A stretch of DNA of 64,000 nucleotides, from positions 2,108,001 to 2,172,000 of the forward strand of contig NZ_JBFREB010000001.1 in assembly GCF_052114085.1 (NCBI RefSeq), written 5' to 3'. Source of the stretch: Leifsonia sp052114085 (GTDB lineage: Bacteria > Actinomycetota > Actinomycetes > Actinomycetales > Microbacteriaceae). The position numbers were made by a program, and so were the translations under genes. The notes under the pieces were generated by a model, which saw only the letters and a program-made list of their open reading frames with translations, was not told the DNA's origin and searched no databases. Shown piece after piece: positions 1 through 7,695 of this stretch. Each line of letters begins with the position of its first letter. Positions within the stretch are counted from its first letter, which is position 1.

Positions 1-92
1 ACGGCGACCGTGCGGGCGCCGAGCTCGTACGCGGCCCGGAAAGCCCGGATGGCGATTTCACCGCGGTTGGCAACGAGGATCTTTCGGAACAT
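1..92 (-). CDS. pyc: Pyruvate carboxylase, N-terminal fragment (partial)
   Basis: Only the first 30 codons are in the window; the gene runs off the left edge. The minus strand from the ATG at 92 reads MFRKILVANRGEIAIRAFRA and then AYELGARTVA, the start of a biotin-carboxylase (ATP-grasp) domain. The RAFRAAYELGA stretch is typical of actinobacterial pyruvate carboxylase rather than of acetyl-CoA carboxylase alpha chains. An AAAGG ribosome-binding sequence lies 5 bases before the ATG. The enzyme carboxylates pyruvate to oxaloacetate with biotin and ATP to refill the TCA cycle. The body of the protein cannot be checked here, so an acyl-CoA carboxylase remains a small possibility. Confidence 0.8.
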   Translation of the reverse strand, partial: MFRKILVANRGEIAIRAFRAAYELGARTVA

Positions 93-171
93 GGGGACCT
101 TTCGAGCAGGGGTCGACACCACACAGCAAACGGTTAGGTTCTCTAAGACTAGTAAAGGTAACGTGGCTGTC

Positions 172-978
172 GTGCACGTACTCAGCGTTAGCTCCCTCAA
201 GGGTGGTGTCGGAAAGACGACGGTGACGCTCGGACTGGCGTCAGCGGCGTTTGCGAAGGGCCTTCGCACGCTGGTCGTGGATCTCGACCCGCAGTCGGAT
301 GTCTCCACCGGCATGGATATCCAGGTCGCCGGACACCTCAATGTCGCCGATGTCCTCGCCTCCCCCAAGGAGAAGATCGTGCGCGCGGCGATCGCCCCGT
401 CCGGCTGGACGAAGGGCCGCTCGGGCACCATCGACGTCATGATCGGGAGCCCGTCGGCCATCAACTTCGACGGCCCGCACCCGAGCATCCGCGACATCTG
501 GAAGCTCGAGGAGGCGCTCGCCAACGTCGAGCACGACTACGAACTCGTGCTGATCGACTGCGCGCCTTCGCTCAACGCGCTCACTCGCACGGCTTGGGCC
601 GCGAGCGACCGCGTCGCCGTGGTGACCGAGCCCGGCCTATTCTCCGTCGCGGCCGCCGACCGTGCCCTGCGCGCGATCGAGGAGATCCGCCGCGGTCTCT
701 CGCCGCGCCTCCAGCCCCTCGGCATCATCGTGAACCGTGCCCGCGTCCAGTCGCTCGAGCACCAGTTCCGGATCAAGGAGCTGCGCGACATGTTCGGACC
801 GCTCGTGCTGTCGCCGCAGCTGCCCGAGCGCACCTCCCTGCAGCAGGCCCAGGGCGCGGCGAAGCCGCTGCACGTGTGGCCCGGTGAGAGCGCCCAGGAG
901 ATGGCGCACAACTTCGACATGCTGCTGGAGCGCGTGCTCCGGACGGCGCGCCTCGGCGAGTACGCGACCGCTCCCTGA
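172..978 (+). CDS. Orphan ParA/MinD-family ATPase
   Basis: A 268-residue ParA-type P-loop ATPase. It has a deviant Walker A motif SLKGGVGKTTV near residue 8, a switch I/A' motif VVDLDPQSD near residue 41 and a Walker B region LVLIDCAPS near residue 124. Such ATPases dimerise on DNA with ATP and move or place cargo. No parB gene or clear parS site adjoins, so chromosome partition is not implied; the cargo is unknown. GTG 172 is preferred as start because TAACGT lies at 159-164, seven bases before it, the leaderless spacing seen across this window. GTG 163, four bases after AAAGG, is an alternative. The gene diverges from pyc and converges on a MerR gene. Confidence 0.85.
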   Translation: MHVLSVSSLKGGVGKTTVTLGLASAAFAKGLRTLVVDLDPQSDVSTGMDIQVAGHLNVADVLASPKEKIVRAAIAPSGWTKGRSGTIDVMIGSPSAINFDGPHPSIRDIWKLEEALANVEHDYELVLIDCAPSLNALTRTAWAASDRVAVVTEPGLFSVAAADRALRAIEEIRRGLSPRLQPLGIIVNRARVQSLEHQFRIKELRDMFGPLVLSPQLPERTSLQQAQGAAKPLHVWPGESAQEMAHNFDMLLERVLRTARLGEYATAP

Positions 979-1037
979 CGTCGCCGCTGAGGGTGCGTGC
1001 TGCACTGGCGCGCCCTGTCGGCGTGCGGTCAGCGCGC

Positions 1038-1236
1038 GATTTGGCGCAAATCGCGGTTATGCGACCGCGATAACCGCGATTTGGCGCAAATCTCTGCCTC
1101 GACGACCGTCGCGGCCCCCGCGAAATCCCGATTCGTCACGAATCGTGCCGCCTTCAGCGCCGTCGAGGGAGGGCGAGGCGCGATTTGGCGCAAATCGTGG
1201 GAAAGGGAACCGCATAACCGCGAATTGGCGCAAATC
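1038..1236. repeat. Four palindromes in two 40-bp-phased pairs
   Basis: Copies of GATTTGGCGCAAATC lie at 1038-1052, 1078-1092 and 1182-1196, with a one-mismatch copy (GAATTGGCGCAAATC) at 1222-1236. Each has 6-base arms, or 5 in the mismatched copy, around a GCG centre. Copies 1-2 and 3-4 both start exactly 40 bases apart. Copies 2 and 4 are directly preceded by ATAACCGC-like sequence. The phasing suggests a duplicated compound unit rather than chance. Confidence 0.85.
1130..1144. repeat. Perfect 15-bp palindrome GATTCGTCACGAATC
   Basis: Arms GATTCGT and ACGAATC flank a single C. Nearly the same core appears as two inverted copies in another convergent gap at 46657-46713, so this may be a dispersed intergenic element of this genome. 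Confidence 0.7.
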
Positions 1237-1320
1237 TGCGGGACGGACCGGGCAGGCGGAGGGAAGCGGAGACCGTCAGGCGCGCCTAGACCGCGCGGAA
1301 GGGCTAGAGGCTGGGGGCGC

Positions 1321-1872
1321 TCAGGAGGCGCGCGTGCGCGAAGCGCGTCGGGCGGCCAGCTCGTCCATGGCGTCCGTCTGGGTGTCCAGTTCGACGAGGC
1401 TCGTCTCCACCTCGCGCAGCACCTTGCCGACCGCGATTCCGAAGACGCCCTGACCGCGGCTGACGAGGTCGATCACCTCGTCGTTGGAGGTGCACAGGTA
1501 GACGCTCGCGCCGTCGCTCATCAGCGTGGTCTGAGCGAGGTCGCTGACGCCCGACTCCCGCAGCTGGTTGACCGCCGTGCGGATCTGCTGGAGCGAGATA
1601 CCGGTGTCGAGCAGGCGTTTCACGAGCTTGAGGACGAGGATGTCGCGGAAGCCGTACAGGCGCTGGGAGCCGGAACCGGCGGCGCCGCGGACGGTCGGCT
1701 CGACCAGCCCGGTGCGCGCCCAGTAGTCGAGCTGGCGGTACGAGATGCCGGCCGCGCGGGCGGCGACCGCGCCGCGGTAACCGTTCACGTCGTCCATCTC
1801 GGGGAGGCCGTCCGTGAACAGGAGCCCCAGGTCGTAGCGGGAGGCGCCGTCGTCACGACTCAGTTCGCTCAT
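1321..1872 (-). CDS. MerR-family regulator (Rv1830-like position)
   Basis: A 183-residue protein with an N-terminal MerR winged helix: the recognition region reads GISYRQLDYWARTGLVEPT near residue 40, followed by a helical dimerisation part. It has no metal-binding cysteine pattern. With the next MerR gene and the FHA gene it forms the set known in mycobacteria around garA (Rv1827), Rv1828 and Rv1830; this match is by order and family, from memory. ATG at 1872 is chosen because AGAGG lies 8 bases upstream; a TTG one codon earlier is possible. The target genes are unknown; Rv1828 and Rv1830 homologues are linked to growth and division genes. Confidence 0.8.
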   Translation of the reverse strand: MSELSRDDGASRYDLGLLFTDGLPEMDDVNGYRGAVAARAAGISYRQLDYWARTGLVEPTVRGAAGSGSQRLYGFRDILVLKLVKRLLDTGISLQQIRTAVNQLRESGVSDLAQTTLMSDGASVYLCTSNDEVIDLVSRGQGVFGIAVGKVLREVETSLVELDTQTDAMDELAARRASRTRAS

Positions 1873-2005
1873 CAAGATCGCCTCTCACCCGGGTAGTGAA
1901 TCTCGCGTCGCATCCGCGTCGCTTCATCCACGGTACCCATGCGGCGGTCGCCCGGCAACGACATCCGTCGTTTCGGTGTCGGCGTGTCGAGCTCCGGCGC
2001 CGCGC

Positions 2006-2698
2006 TCACGGGCGGAGTCGGGAGATGGACGAGCGAATGATGCTGCCACGGACCACGTCGAGCTGCGCCGCGATCTCGCGGGCGAGCTCGGCCGTGCGTG
2101 CCTTGCTGCTCACGTCGTTGCGCCGCGCGATCGGGACCAGGGCGGTCTCGATCAGGCCGATCTCGCGCTCGGCGGCCGCGCGGAACCCGCGGAGGTGCCG
2201 GGGCTCGATGCCGCTGCGCCGCAGCTCGGCGAGTGCGCGCAGCACGGTGAGTGCCTCGTCCCCGTACACATCGGAGGCGACGATGAGGGATGCGCTGACG
2301 GCGTCCTGCAGGAGCTCGGCGTCGGCGCCGGCCTCGCGCAGGAGCTCGTCCCGGCGGTAGCGCCGAGCGCCGCCGAGGATGGAGCCGGCCGGAGCGGCGC
2401 CAGGGAACACGGGGTCGAGCCCTGCGTCGAGCTCGGCGAAGTACTTCTTGATCACCTTGAGCGGGAGGTAGTGGTCGCGCTGCATCGCGAGCACCGCTCG
2501 CAGCCGATCGACGTCGGCGGATGCGAACTTGCGGTAGCCGGAGGCTGTGCGGGAGGGGGACACCAACCCGCGCTCCTCGAGGAAGCGCAGCTTCGACGAC
2601 GACAGGTCGGGGAACTCTGGACTCAGCCGCCCGAGTACCTGGCCGATGCTGAGCAGGGCCGGAGCGTCACCGGCGGCCCGCTGGGCCGGCCGGGCCAC
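2006..2698 (-). CDS. MerR-family regulator (Rv1828-like)
   Basis: A 230-residue MerR regulator. The N-terminal domain reads LLSIGQVLGRLSPEFPDLSS and then KLRFLEERGLVSPSRTASGYRKF, the Rv1828 type with a long first loop. A helical effector or dimerisation domain follows. The GTG start at 2698 overlaps the TAG stop of the upstream FHA gene by one base (TAGTG), so the two are probably translationally coupled. Its placement directly after the GarA-like gene matches mycobacterial order. The mycobacterial protein binds DNA as a dimer; the ligand is not evident. A 133-base gap separates it from the next MerR gene. Confidence 0.85.
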   Translation of the reverse strand: MARPAQRAAGDAPALLSIGQVLGRLSPEFPDLSSSKLRFLEERGLVSPSRTASGYRKFASADVDRLRAVLAMQRDHYLPLKVIKKYFAELDAGLDPVFPGAAPAGSILGGARRYRRDELLREAGADAELLQDAVSASLIVASDVYGDEALTVLRALAELRRSGIEPRHLRGFRAAAEREIGLIETALVPIARRNDVSSKARTAELAREIAAQLDVVRGSIIRSSISRLRP

Positions 2699-3204
2699 TA
2701 GCCGTTCGCCGCTGCGGCGAGGTCGTGGCGCGAGGCGTAGAACGTCAGCCGGAACTTCCCGATCTGGACCTCGGCGGAGTCGGCGAGCAGGGCGCTCTCG
2801 ATCCGCACACCGTCGTAGTACGTGCCGTTCAATGAGCCCAGATCGCGGACCTCGAACGAGGTGCCGCGGCGCGTGAACTCCGCGTGACGGCGCGACACCG
2901 TCACGTCGTCCAGGAAGATGTCGGCGTTCGGGTGGCGGCCAGCGGTCGTCACGTCGGCGTCGAGGAGGAACCGCGCGCCCGAGTTGGGCCCGCGACGCAC
3001 GATGAGCAGCGCCGAACCGGACGGGAGGGCCGCGATGGCCTCCAGCTCCTCGGGCGAGACCTCGCCCGACGGGTACATCTTCGAGACGAAGTCCTCGCCG
3101 AAACGCGCGGTCGTGTCCTCGTTGCTCGCGGGGTCGCGCAGGGGGCCCCGGGCGGCGTCGTCGGCTTCACCGGCCGCAGCGTTGGGGTTAATGTCTTCAG
3201 GCAC
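2698..3204 (-). CDS. garA: FHA-domain metabolic regulator, GarA/OdhI-like
   Basis: A 168-residue protein with an N-terminal segment carrying DTTARF near residues 30-35, matching the phosphorylated ETTSVF-type motif of GarA/OdhI. The C-terminal FHA fold has GRHPNADIFLDDVTVSRRHA and LGSLNGTYYDG. In this family the unphosphorylated protein inhibits 2-oxoglutarate dehydrogenase and acts on glutamate enzymes; phosphorylation by PknG/PknB makes the FHA domain bind its own tail and switches it off. The motif here has consecutive threonines, as needed. The GTG start at 3204 overlaps the upstream phosphatidyltransferase gene by 8 bases. The function is inferred from family and neighbours. Confidence 0.85.
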   Translation of the reverse strand: MPEDINPNAAAGEADDAARGPLRDPASNEDTTARFGEDFVSKMYPSGEVSPEELEAIAALPSGSALLIVRRGPNSGARFLLDADVTTAGRHPNADIFLDDVTVSRRHAEFTRRGTSFEVRDLGSLNGTYYDGVRIESALLADSAEVQIGKFRLTFYASRHDLAAAANG

Positions 3205-3829
3205 CGTCTACCTCCTTGCCGTCCAGCGTATCCGATGGAGCGCCCCTGTCATCGGCCGGACGGCGGATGACCCGTGCCGTCTCCCGGATGTACACGATTC
3301 CCGCCCACCAGTAGAGGAACGCACCCCACAAGGCGAACGCCCATCCGAGCGGCAGCGATACGGGTGCGAGCGGCGTGAACGCCTCCCCGAGCATCAACAG
3401 GGGAAGCGCCCAGAAGAGGCAGAAAGTGGCCACTTTCCCGAGGTGGTGCACGGGGAGCGGGCCGAAGCCGTGGTTCGCGAGGATGATGCCGAGGACGGCG
3501 AGCATCACATCCCGCGCCACGATCACGATGAAGAGCCACCAGGGGATCACTTCGCGCCAGCAGAGCCCGATCAGGGCGGCGAAGATGTAGAGGCGGTCGG
3601 CGGCCGGATCGAGCAGCTGACCGAGGCGGGACTCCTGACGGAGGCGCCGGGCGAGCCAGCCGTCGAGGAAGTCCGTCGCGCTGGCGAACACCAGCACCAA
3701 CAGAGCGGGGCCGTCTTCGCCGGTGATGACGAGCCAGAGGAAGACCGGGACGAGCGCGAGCCGGAAGAAGCTCAGGACGTTCGGGATCGTCCAGACCCGC
3801 GAACTCACGACGGCGCTGTCTCCTTCCAC
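3197..3829 (-). CDS. CDP-alcohol phosphatidyltransferase (PgsA2-like)
   Basis: A 210-residue membrane enzyme with the class I motif: DGWLARRL, then G-x3-D-x3-D in GQLLDPAAD near residues 60-83. Four to six hydrophobic segments are visible. It transfers a phosphatidyl group from CDP-diacylglycerol to an alcohol; the acceptor cannot be read from the sequence. A second, more typical PgsA is at 60000-60653, so this copy may act in cardiolipin or another phospholipid step. GTG 3829 has TAGACT seven bases upstream (leaderless pattern). GTG 3808 is an alternative, with AAGGAG 11 bases before it. It is the first gene of the FHA-MerR operon. Confidence 0.8.
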   Translation of the reverse strand: MEGDSAVVSSRVWTIPNVLSFFRLALVPVFLWLVITGEDGPALLVLVFASATDFLDGWLARRLRQESRLGQLLDPAADRLYIFAALIGLCWREVIPWWLFIVIVARDVMLAVLGIILANHGFGPLPVHHLGKVATFCLFWALPLLMLGEAFTPLAPVSLPLGWAFALWGAFLYWWAGIVYIRETARVIRRPADDRGAPSDTLDGKEVDGA

Positions 3830-3839
3830 ACCTCTGAGT

Positions 3840-4670
3840 CTAGTGAGGACGCGGCGTCCAGCCCGCGAGCCGGTCGCGCAGCCCCATCGCGTCGTAGGGC
3901 GCCCGCACCTTCACATCGTTGTCGAAGTAGGCGTAGACGTCCATTCCGCGTTCAAGCCAGCCGCCGAGCTCCGCCGCCCACCGGTCCAGCGACTCGTCGG
4001 TGTAGCCGCTCGTGTACAGTTCCTCGTCGCCGTGCAGTCGTACATACGCGAACTCGGCCGTCAACTCCCGGATGACCGGGTAGCGGCCCGCGGTGTCGGC
4101 CAGCACGATCGCGACATCGTGGGTACGGGCGAGCTCGGTGAAGGCGGGGACGTCGAAGGATGCGTGCCGCACCTCGACCGCGTGACGCAACGGCCGGTCG
4201 GCGTCGGCCGCGGTGTGGGTGCGGTCCTCGTCGAGCGTCGTCTCGCCCGCCAGCGCGGAGGCCTCGGTCGTGGTGCGGGGCAGCATGCCGAGGAACGCAT
4301 CCACCGACTCCGCATCGAACTGCAGGGTCGGCGGTAGCTGCCACAGCAGCGGACCGAGCTTCGGCCCCAGGGCGAGGACGCCGGAGGCGAAGAAGTTGGC
4401 GAGCGCCGGGCGCGCATTTCTCAGCCGCAGGATGTGCGTGATGTACCGGCCGCCCTTGACGCTGAACACGAACCCGTCGGGGGTGTGCTCCGCCCAGGTG
4501 CGGTAGCTGGATGGGCGCTGCAGCGAGTAGAAGCTGCCGTTGATCTCGATCGAGTCCAACCGCTCGGAGGCGTACTCCAGTTCCAGCCGGTGCTGCAGCT
4601 TCGGAGGGTAGAAGACGCCGCGCCAGGGTGCGTAGGTCCATCCCGAGATCCCGATGCGCGCGAGCGCCAT
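3840..4670 (-). CDS. DUF72 (YecE-like) protein
   Basis: A 276-residue TIM-barrel-like DUF72 protein. The family signature is clear at the start (IGISGWTYAPWRGVFYP), followed by EINGSFYS, FVFSVKGGRYITH and a C-terminal DVYAYFDND. The biochemical role of DUF72 is not established; some structural papers suggest a nuclease-like or metal-binding fold. The ATG at 4670 overlaps the stop of the S4-domain gene (ATGA), so it belongs to the operon starting at 5540. The stop codon overlaps the -10 proposed for the next gene. Confidence 0.85.
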   Translation of the reverse strand: MALARIGISGWTYAPWRGVFYPPKLQHRLELEYASERLDSIEINGSFYSLQRPSSYRTWAEHTPDGFVFSVKGGRYITHILRLRNARPALANFFASGVLALGPKLGPLLWQLPPTLQFDAESVDAFLGMLPRTTTEASALAGETTLDEDRTHTAADADRPLRHAVEVRHASFDVPAFTELARTHDVAIVLADTAGRYPVIRELTAEFAYVRLHGDEELYTSGYTDESLDRWAAELGGWLERGMDVYAYFDNDVKVRAPYDAMGLRDRLAGWTPRPH

Positions 4671-5074
4671 CAGCGGCCCCGGAGGTGGTCGAGCATCCGC
4701 CGCTCCCGCTTGGTCGGGCGTCCGGCGCCGCGCTCCCGGGTGACTGTCGCCGGCGTCTCCGTGCGCGGCGCGGGCGGAGGTGTGCGGTCTTCGAAGCAGT
4801 CGGCGGCGACGGCCGCGCTGACGCGCTTCACGATCAGGCGGCGGGCGATGTAGATGTGCTCCGTGCCGCCCGCGAAGGCGCGCACCTCATCCCCCACCTT
4901 CACCGGCTGCGCGGGCTTCGCACGGTCGCCGTTGACCTTCAGATGGCCGGCCTTGCACGCGTCGGACGCGGCCGAGCGCGTCTTGAACAGCCGCACCGCC
5001 CACGCCCAGGAGTCGACGCGCACGCTGGACGGCCCCTGCTGCGGGACGCTGCGCGACGGGTCGGATCCGGTCAC
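4670..5074 (-). CDS. S4-domain RNA-binding protein (Hsp15/HslR-like)
   Basis: A 134-residue protein with an S4 RNA-binding domain: VRVDSWAWAVRLFKTRSAAS, DACKAGHLKVNG and VKVGDEVRA in the first 65 residues. The basic C-terminus ends RPTKRERRMLDHLRGR. In E. coli the Hsp15 homologue binds 50S subunits carrying stalled nascent chains and helps ribosome recycling. The protein has no other domain. It starts at GTG 5074, one base beyond the stop of the upstream repeat protein, and its TGA overlaps the start of the DUF72 gene. A ribosome-rescue role is inferred from the family only. Confidence 0.85.
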   Translation of the reverse strand: MTGSDPSRSVPQQGPSSVRVDSWAWAVRLFKTRSAASDACKAGHLKVNGDRAKPAQPVKVGDEVRAFAGGTEHIYIARRLIVKRVSAAVAADCFEDRTPPPAPRTETPATVTRERGAGRPTKRERRMLDHLRGR

Positions 5075-5075
5075 G

Positions 5076-5540
5076 TCAGCCCACCGGGAGCGGCTGCTGC
5101 TCGTCGGCGAGCGACGCCTTCCACTTCACCAGGCTGCGCACCGTGCGGCTGCGGTCGCCGGCGAGCTTCTCCATGACGTCGGTGGGCACGAAGTAGTTGA
5201 CGGCCACCCAGCCGCGCACCGTCTCCGACCGGTCGTCGGCGAGCATCCGGAGAATGTCGCACGGGGTCGCCTCGTTCTTCGCGACGCAGCCGCGCACGCC
5301 CTCGTCGGGGTCCTTGGCGAGAGCCAGGAAGAGGTCCTCCGGGGTGTTGTAGCTGCTCGCAACGGCCTCCCGGATCTTCGGGTTCGGGTCGGTCGCCAAC
5401 AATCGCAACCGGCGGACCTTGCTCTCCGTCACCTCGGGCGCCGGGTGCAGTGCGGCTGCTTCTTCGGCGGTGAGCATGGCCGGCCGGTGGCTCCGCATCG
5501 CCTGACGCTGAGCGGGGGTGTTGAACCGGATGCACGACAT
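5076..5540 (-). CDS. Leucine-rich-repeat-variant / HEAT-like repeat protein
   Basis: A 154-residue protein built of helical repeats of about 23-25 residues. Three are easy to see: LLATDPNPKIREAVASSYNT, ALAKDPDEGVRGCVAKNEAT and MLADDRSETVRGWVAVNYFV, plus a partial fourth. This D-x2-VR pattern is that of leucine-rich-repeat variant (LRV) proteins; such solenoids usually bind protein or nucleic acid, but no partner is known. It is the first gene of a three-gene operon with the S4 and DUF72 genes. TACGGT at 5547-5552 on the minus strand is six bases before the ATG, which fits a leaderless mRNA, back to back with a similar promoter for the divergent gene. Confidence 0.7.
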   Translation of the reverse strand: MSCIRFNTPAQRQAMRSHRPAMLTAEEAAALHPAPEVTESKVRRLRLLATDPNPKIREAVASSYNTPEDLFLALAKDPDEGVRGCVAKNEATPCDILRMLADDRSETVRGWVAVNYFVPTDVMEKLAGDRSRTVRSLVKWKASLADEQQPLPVG

Positions 5541-5572
5541 ATTCCCACCGTAGCCCGGGTTACCGTGATTGC

Positions 5573-6079
5573 ATGGAAACTCTCCTCGCGCGGCTCGACC
5601 GCATCGCGGGAGGCCGTCACGCCGCGTATACCGTGCCCGAGGACGGTCGCACCCATCCCCGGACGCGCCGGGCGTTCACCGTCATCACCTGGCTTCTGGC
5701 CGCCGAGCTCGTCATCGGGCTTTCCGCGGTCGTGGTCGCGGTCGTCCTGACCCGTGACGGCGTCGTCGTGGCGTTCCCGGTGTGGATGCGCTCGGTGATC
5801 GTGCTCGGCATGACGGCGACACTCTTCTACTTCGCCTGGCGCGCGCAGAGGGGCTACTACTGGGCGTACTCGCGCCTCCGGCTGTTCGCGAAGATCTTCC
5901 CGGTGGTCACGCTGGTGATCGCCGCGATCCCCGGGCTGTACCCGCTGTGGATGGTGACCGAGCAGATCGTGTTCAGCCTCATCCTGATCGGCGTCGCCGA
6001 CTACTTGGACTCCGACCATATGCGGGCCGTGTTCCCGCGGCCTGGGAACCACGGCACCACGGGTGACGTGCGGGTCTGA
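5573..6079 (+). CDS. Small membrane protein of unknown function
   Basis: I do not recognise this 168-residue protein. It has a soluble basic N-terminus of about 35 residues and then four hydrophobic helices (around residues 37-60, 68-82, 103-120 and 122-140), ending with a polar tail. TACCGT lies six bases before the ATG (5561-5566), so the mRNA is probably leaderless. Its last 79 bases overlap the end of the convergent DUF1295 gene; both frames look genuine in their conserved parts, so the overlap lies in two C-terminal tails. Confidence 0.65.
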   Translation: METLLARLDRIAGGRHAAYTVPEDGRTHPRTRRAFTVITWLLAAELVIGLSAVVVAVVLTRDGVVVAFPVWMRSVIVLGMTATLFYFAWRAQRGYYWAYSRLRLFAKIFPVVTLVIAAIPGLYPLWMVTEQIVFSLILIGVADYLDSDHMRAVFPRPGNHGTTGDVRV

Positions 6080-6834
6080 TACTCGGCGTACTCCGGGTAG
6101 CGGGCGCGGGAGATGCTCTCCGTGAACACGGTGGACCCGATGAACAGCCCGGTCAGGAGCAGCGGGCCGAGGACGGTCCACTGCAGGAGCGAGCCCGCGG
6201 CCACACAGCCGAACAGGAACACCACCCACCACTGCGCCTGCTCGAAGAAGAAGTTGGGGTGCCGGGAGAAGCGGAACAGCCCGGACTGCAGGAACTTCGG
6301 CGAGGGCTGACGGCCCGCTGCGGTCTCCTGCTTCTTCCACTCGTGGAAGCGCCACTGCTGCTGGTCGGCGATCGTCTCGCCCGTCAGGAAGGCCAGGAAC
6401 ACCGCCGCCAGGATGATGTCCAGCGCGTTGAGCGGTGTCCGGTGCTGGTAGGCCGTCCAGGCGGGCAGCGTTATCAGGAGCAGCAGGACATTCTGGTAGA
6501 TGACGATGAAGAACAGGTTGAAGAGCTGGAACGCCCCGGCGCCCATCCGCCCGCGGAGCACCTCCCACCGGTAGTCCTCGCCGCCCGGAGCGTAGCCGCC
6601 CTTGCGCGCGAAGTTGAAGGTGAGCCGCGCGCCCCACAGAGTGACCAGAACGGCGATGAGATCGAGCCGTGCGTCCGCGAGGCCGGCGGCACCGGCGAAC
6701 ACCCAGATGTAGACGACGGGGACGATCGACCAGATGCGGTCGACCCAGGAGTGCTCCTTCGTGACGAGGGAGAGCACCCAGGTGCCCAGACACGCGACGA
6801 CCAGGATCCACAGGCAGATGATGAACGGCTCCAC
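6001..6834 (-). CDS. DUF1295 membrane protein (steroid 5-alpha-reductase/ICMT-like)
   Basis: A 277-residue multi-pass membrane protein of the DUF1295 family. Recognisable parts are WVDRIWSIVPVVY, GARLTFNFARKGGY and GLFRFSRHPNFFFEQAQWW near residue 200, the NADPH- or methyl-donor-binding region of the steroid reductase/isoprenylcysteine methyltransferase superfamily. ARYPEYAEYQTRTS ends the domain. The substrate is unknown. GTG 6834 is preferred because TAGGAT at 6841-6846 is six bases upstream; GTG 6840 two codons earlier directly abuts that hexamer. About 13 extra residues after the usual end overlap the convergent gene. Confidence 0.8.
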   Translation of the reverse strand: MEPFIICLWILVVACLGTWVLSLVTKEHSWVDRIWSIVPVVYIWVFAGAAGLADARLDLIAVLVTLWGARLTFNFARKGGYAPGGEDYRWEVLRGRMGAGAFQLFNLFFIVIYQNVLLLLITLPAWTAYQHRTPLNALDIILAAVFLAFLTGETIADQQQWRFHEWKKQETAAGRQPSPKFLQSGLFRFSRHPNFFFEQAQWWVVFLFGCVAAGSLLQWTVLGPLLLTGLFIGSTVFTESISRARYPEYAEYQTRTSPVVPWFPGRGNTARIWSESK

Positions 6835-6927
6835 GACCACATCCTAGGTCTGAGCCGGATCGTCTGCCTCCTGTGCGTCTTCTGTGTCGCACTCGAACTC
6901 CGCCCAGGACGCGCCTAACGTGTGGGC

Positions 6928-7230
6928 GTGTCGAATTCCGGGTCGCGGACTTTCCGTGCGGTACTCCTCCGCGGTGACGGGGAGCCGCCGTACGCGCTGA
7001 CGCTGCTCGCCGAGGTGGACGTGCCGCCGAGCCGCGTCCGCGTGCCGGCGGAGTTCGAGGGCACGTCAGCGTTCGAGGTCTTCGAGCTGGCCGACGACCG
7101 GGGCTGGCCGGTCGAGGCGACCTACCAGCTCGTGGCGACCATCCCGCGCTCGACTGCCGACCTGCCGGTCGACGAGACCATCACGTGGGATCTGGACGAC
7201 CTCGACAGCGACGACGAGCCGCTCGCCTGA
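6928..7230 (+). CDS. Small acidic hypothetical protein
   Basis: I do not recognise the family of this 100-residue protein. It is soluble and likely beta-rich, with SRTFRAVLLRGDGEPPYALT at the start and a strongly acidic end (DLDDLDSDDEPLA). GTG 6928 is preferred over GTG 6922 because TAACGT at 6916-6921 lies six bases before it, the leaderless spacing used by neighbours. It is a single gene, divergent from DUF1295 and convergent with a VOC gene nine bases further on. Codon use and GC-rich third positions support real coding. Confidence 0.6.
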   Translation: MSNSGSRTFRAVLLRGDGEPPYALTLLAEVDVPPSRVRVPAEFEGTSAFEVFELADDRGWPVEATYQLVATIPRSTADLPVDETITWDLDDLDSDDEPLA

Positions 7231-7238
7231 GCGAGCCC

Positions 7239-7628
7239 TCAGTCTTGCAGGACCGACAGCACGTTGCCTGCCGGGTCGCGGAACCACGCGATGTCCGGGC
7301 CCCGGTCGACCGATCGGCCCCGCAGCACACCCTTCTCGTCCGTCGGCAGCTGCGGATCGTCGTAGATGGCGGTGACCACGCCCTTCGCGTTCAGCTCGTC
7401 GACAGCCGCATCGATGTCGTCGACGACGAGATTCAGAATGGTGAACGTCGCGGGCGTGTGGTCCTCCTTCGGGTAGATGAACACGTGACCGCCGGCGGGC
7501 AGTTCGAGGTCGAGATTGCCCATGGGGCCGTCCGAGATGCGCAAGCCGAGCGTCTCGCCGTAGAAGGCTTTCGCCGCGGGGATGTCGTCGACGCTGAAGC
7601 CGCTGAAGATTTCGAGTGGGGTGACCAT
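7239..7628 (-). CDS. VOC (glyoxalase-like) family protein
   Basis: A 129-residue vicinal-oxygen-chelate protein. It has the paired beta-alpha-beta-beta-beta pattern: GFSVDDIPAAKAFYGETLGL in the first half, and LNLVVDDIDAAVDELNAKGV with AWFRDPAGNVLSVLQD in the second. Such small single-domain VOC proteins include dioxygenases, isomerases and drug-binding proteins; the usual metal ligands (His/Glu) are not complete enough here to name a reaction. ATG 7628 starts the conserved fold; longer in-frame sequence upstream is not VOC-like. It is monocistronic as far as can be seen. Confidence 0.8.
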   Translation of the reverse strand: MVTPLEIFSGFSVDDIPAAKAFYGETLGLRISDGPMGNLDLELPAGGHVFIYPKEDHTPATFTILNLVVDDIDAAVDELNAKGVVTAIYDDPQLPTDEKGVLRGRSVDRGPDIAWFRDPAGNVLSVLQD

Positions 7629-7695
7629 GGCGTCCACTCTGCTCGCGTTGCGCGCCCGGTGTCTAGAGCGTCGCCACCCTGCGGAGAACATCGGC

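Larger units (their letters stand above)
979..1320. other. Convergent intergenic region rich in palindromes
   Basis: A 342-base gap between the 3' ends of the ParA gene and a MerR gene. No convincing coding frame is seen. It holds four copies of a GATTTGGCGCAAATC-type palindrome (1038-1236), an 8-base inverted repeat GCGGTTAT/ATAACCGC between the first two copies, and a perfect 15-base palindrome GATTCGTCACGAATC at 1130-1144. Because both flanking genes end here, these elements are unlikely to be promoter operators. They could be repeat elements, transcription barriers or protein-binding sites. Confidence 0.8.

Noticed and set aside
997..1896. 300-codon plus-strand frame through the palindrome gap
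   Set aside because: Crosses the repeats and the antisense of merR; no family resemblance.
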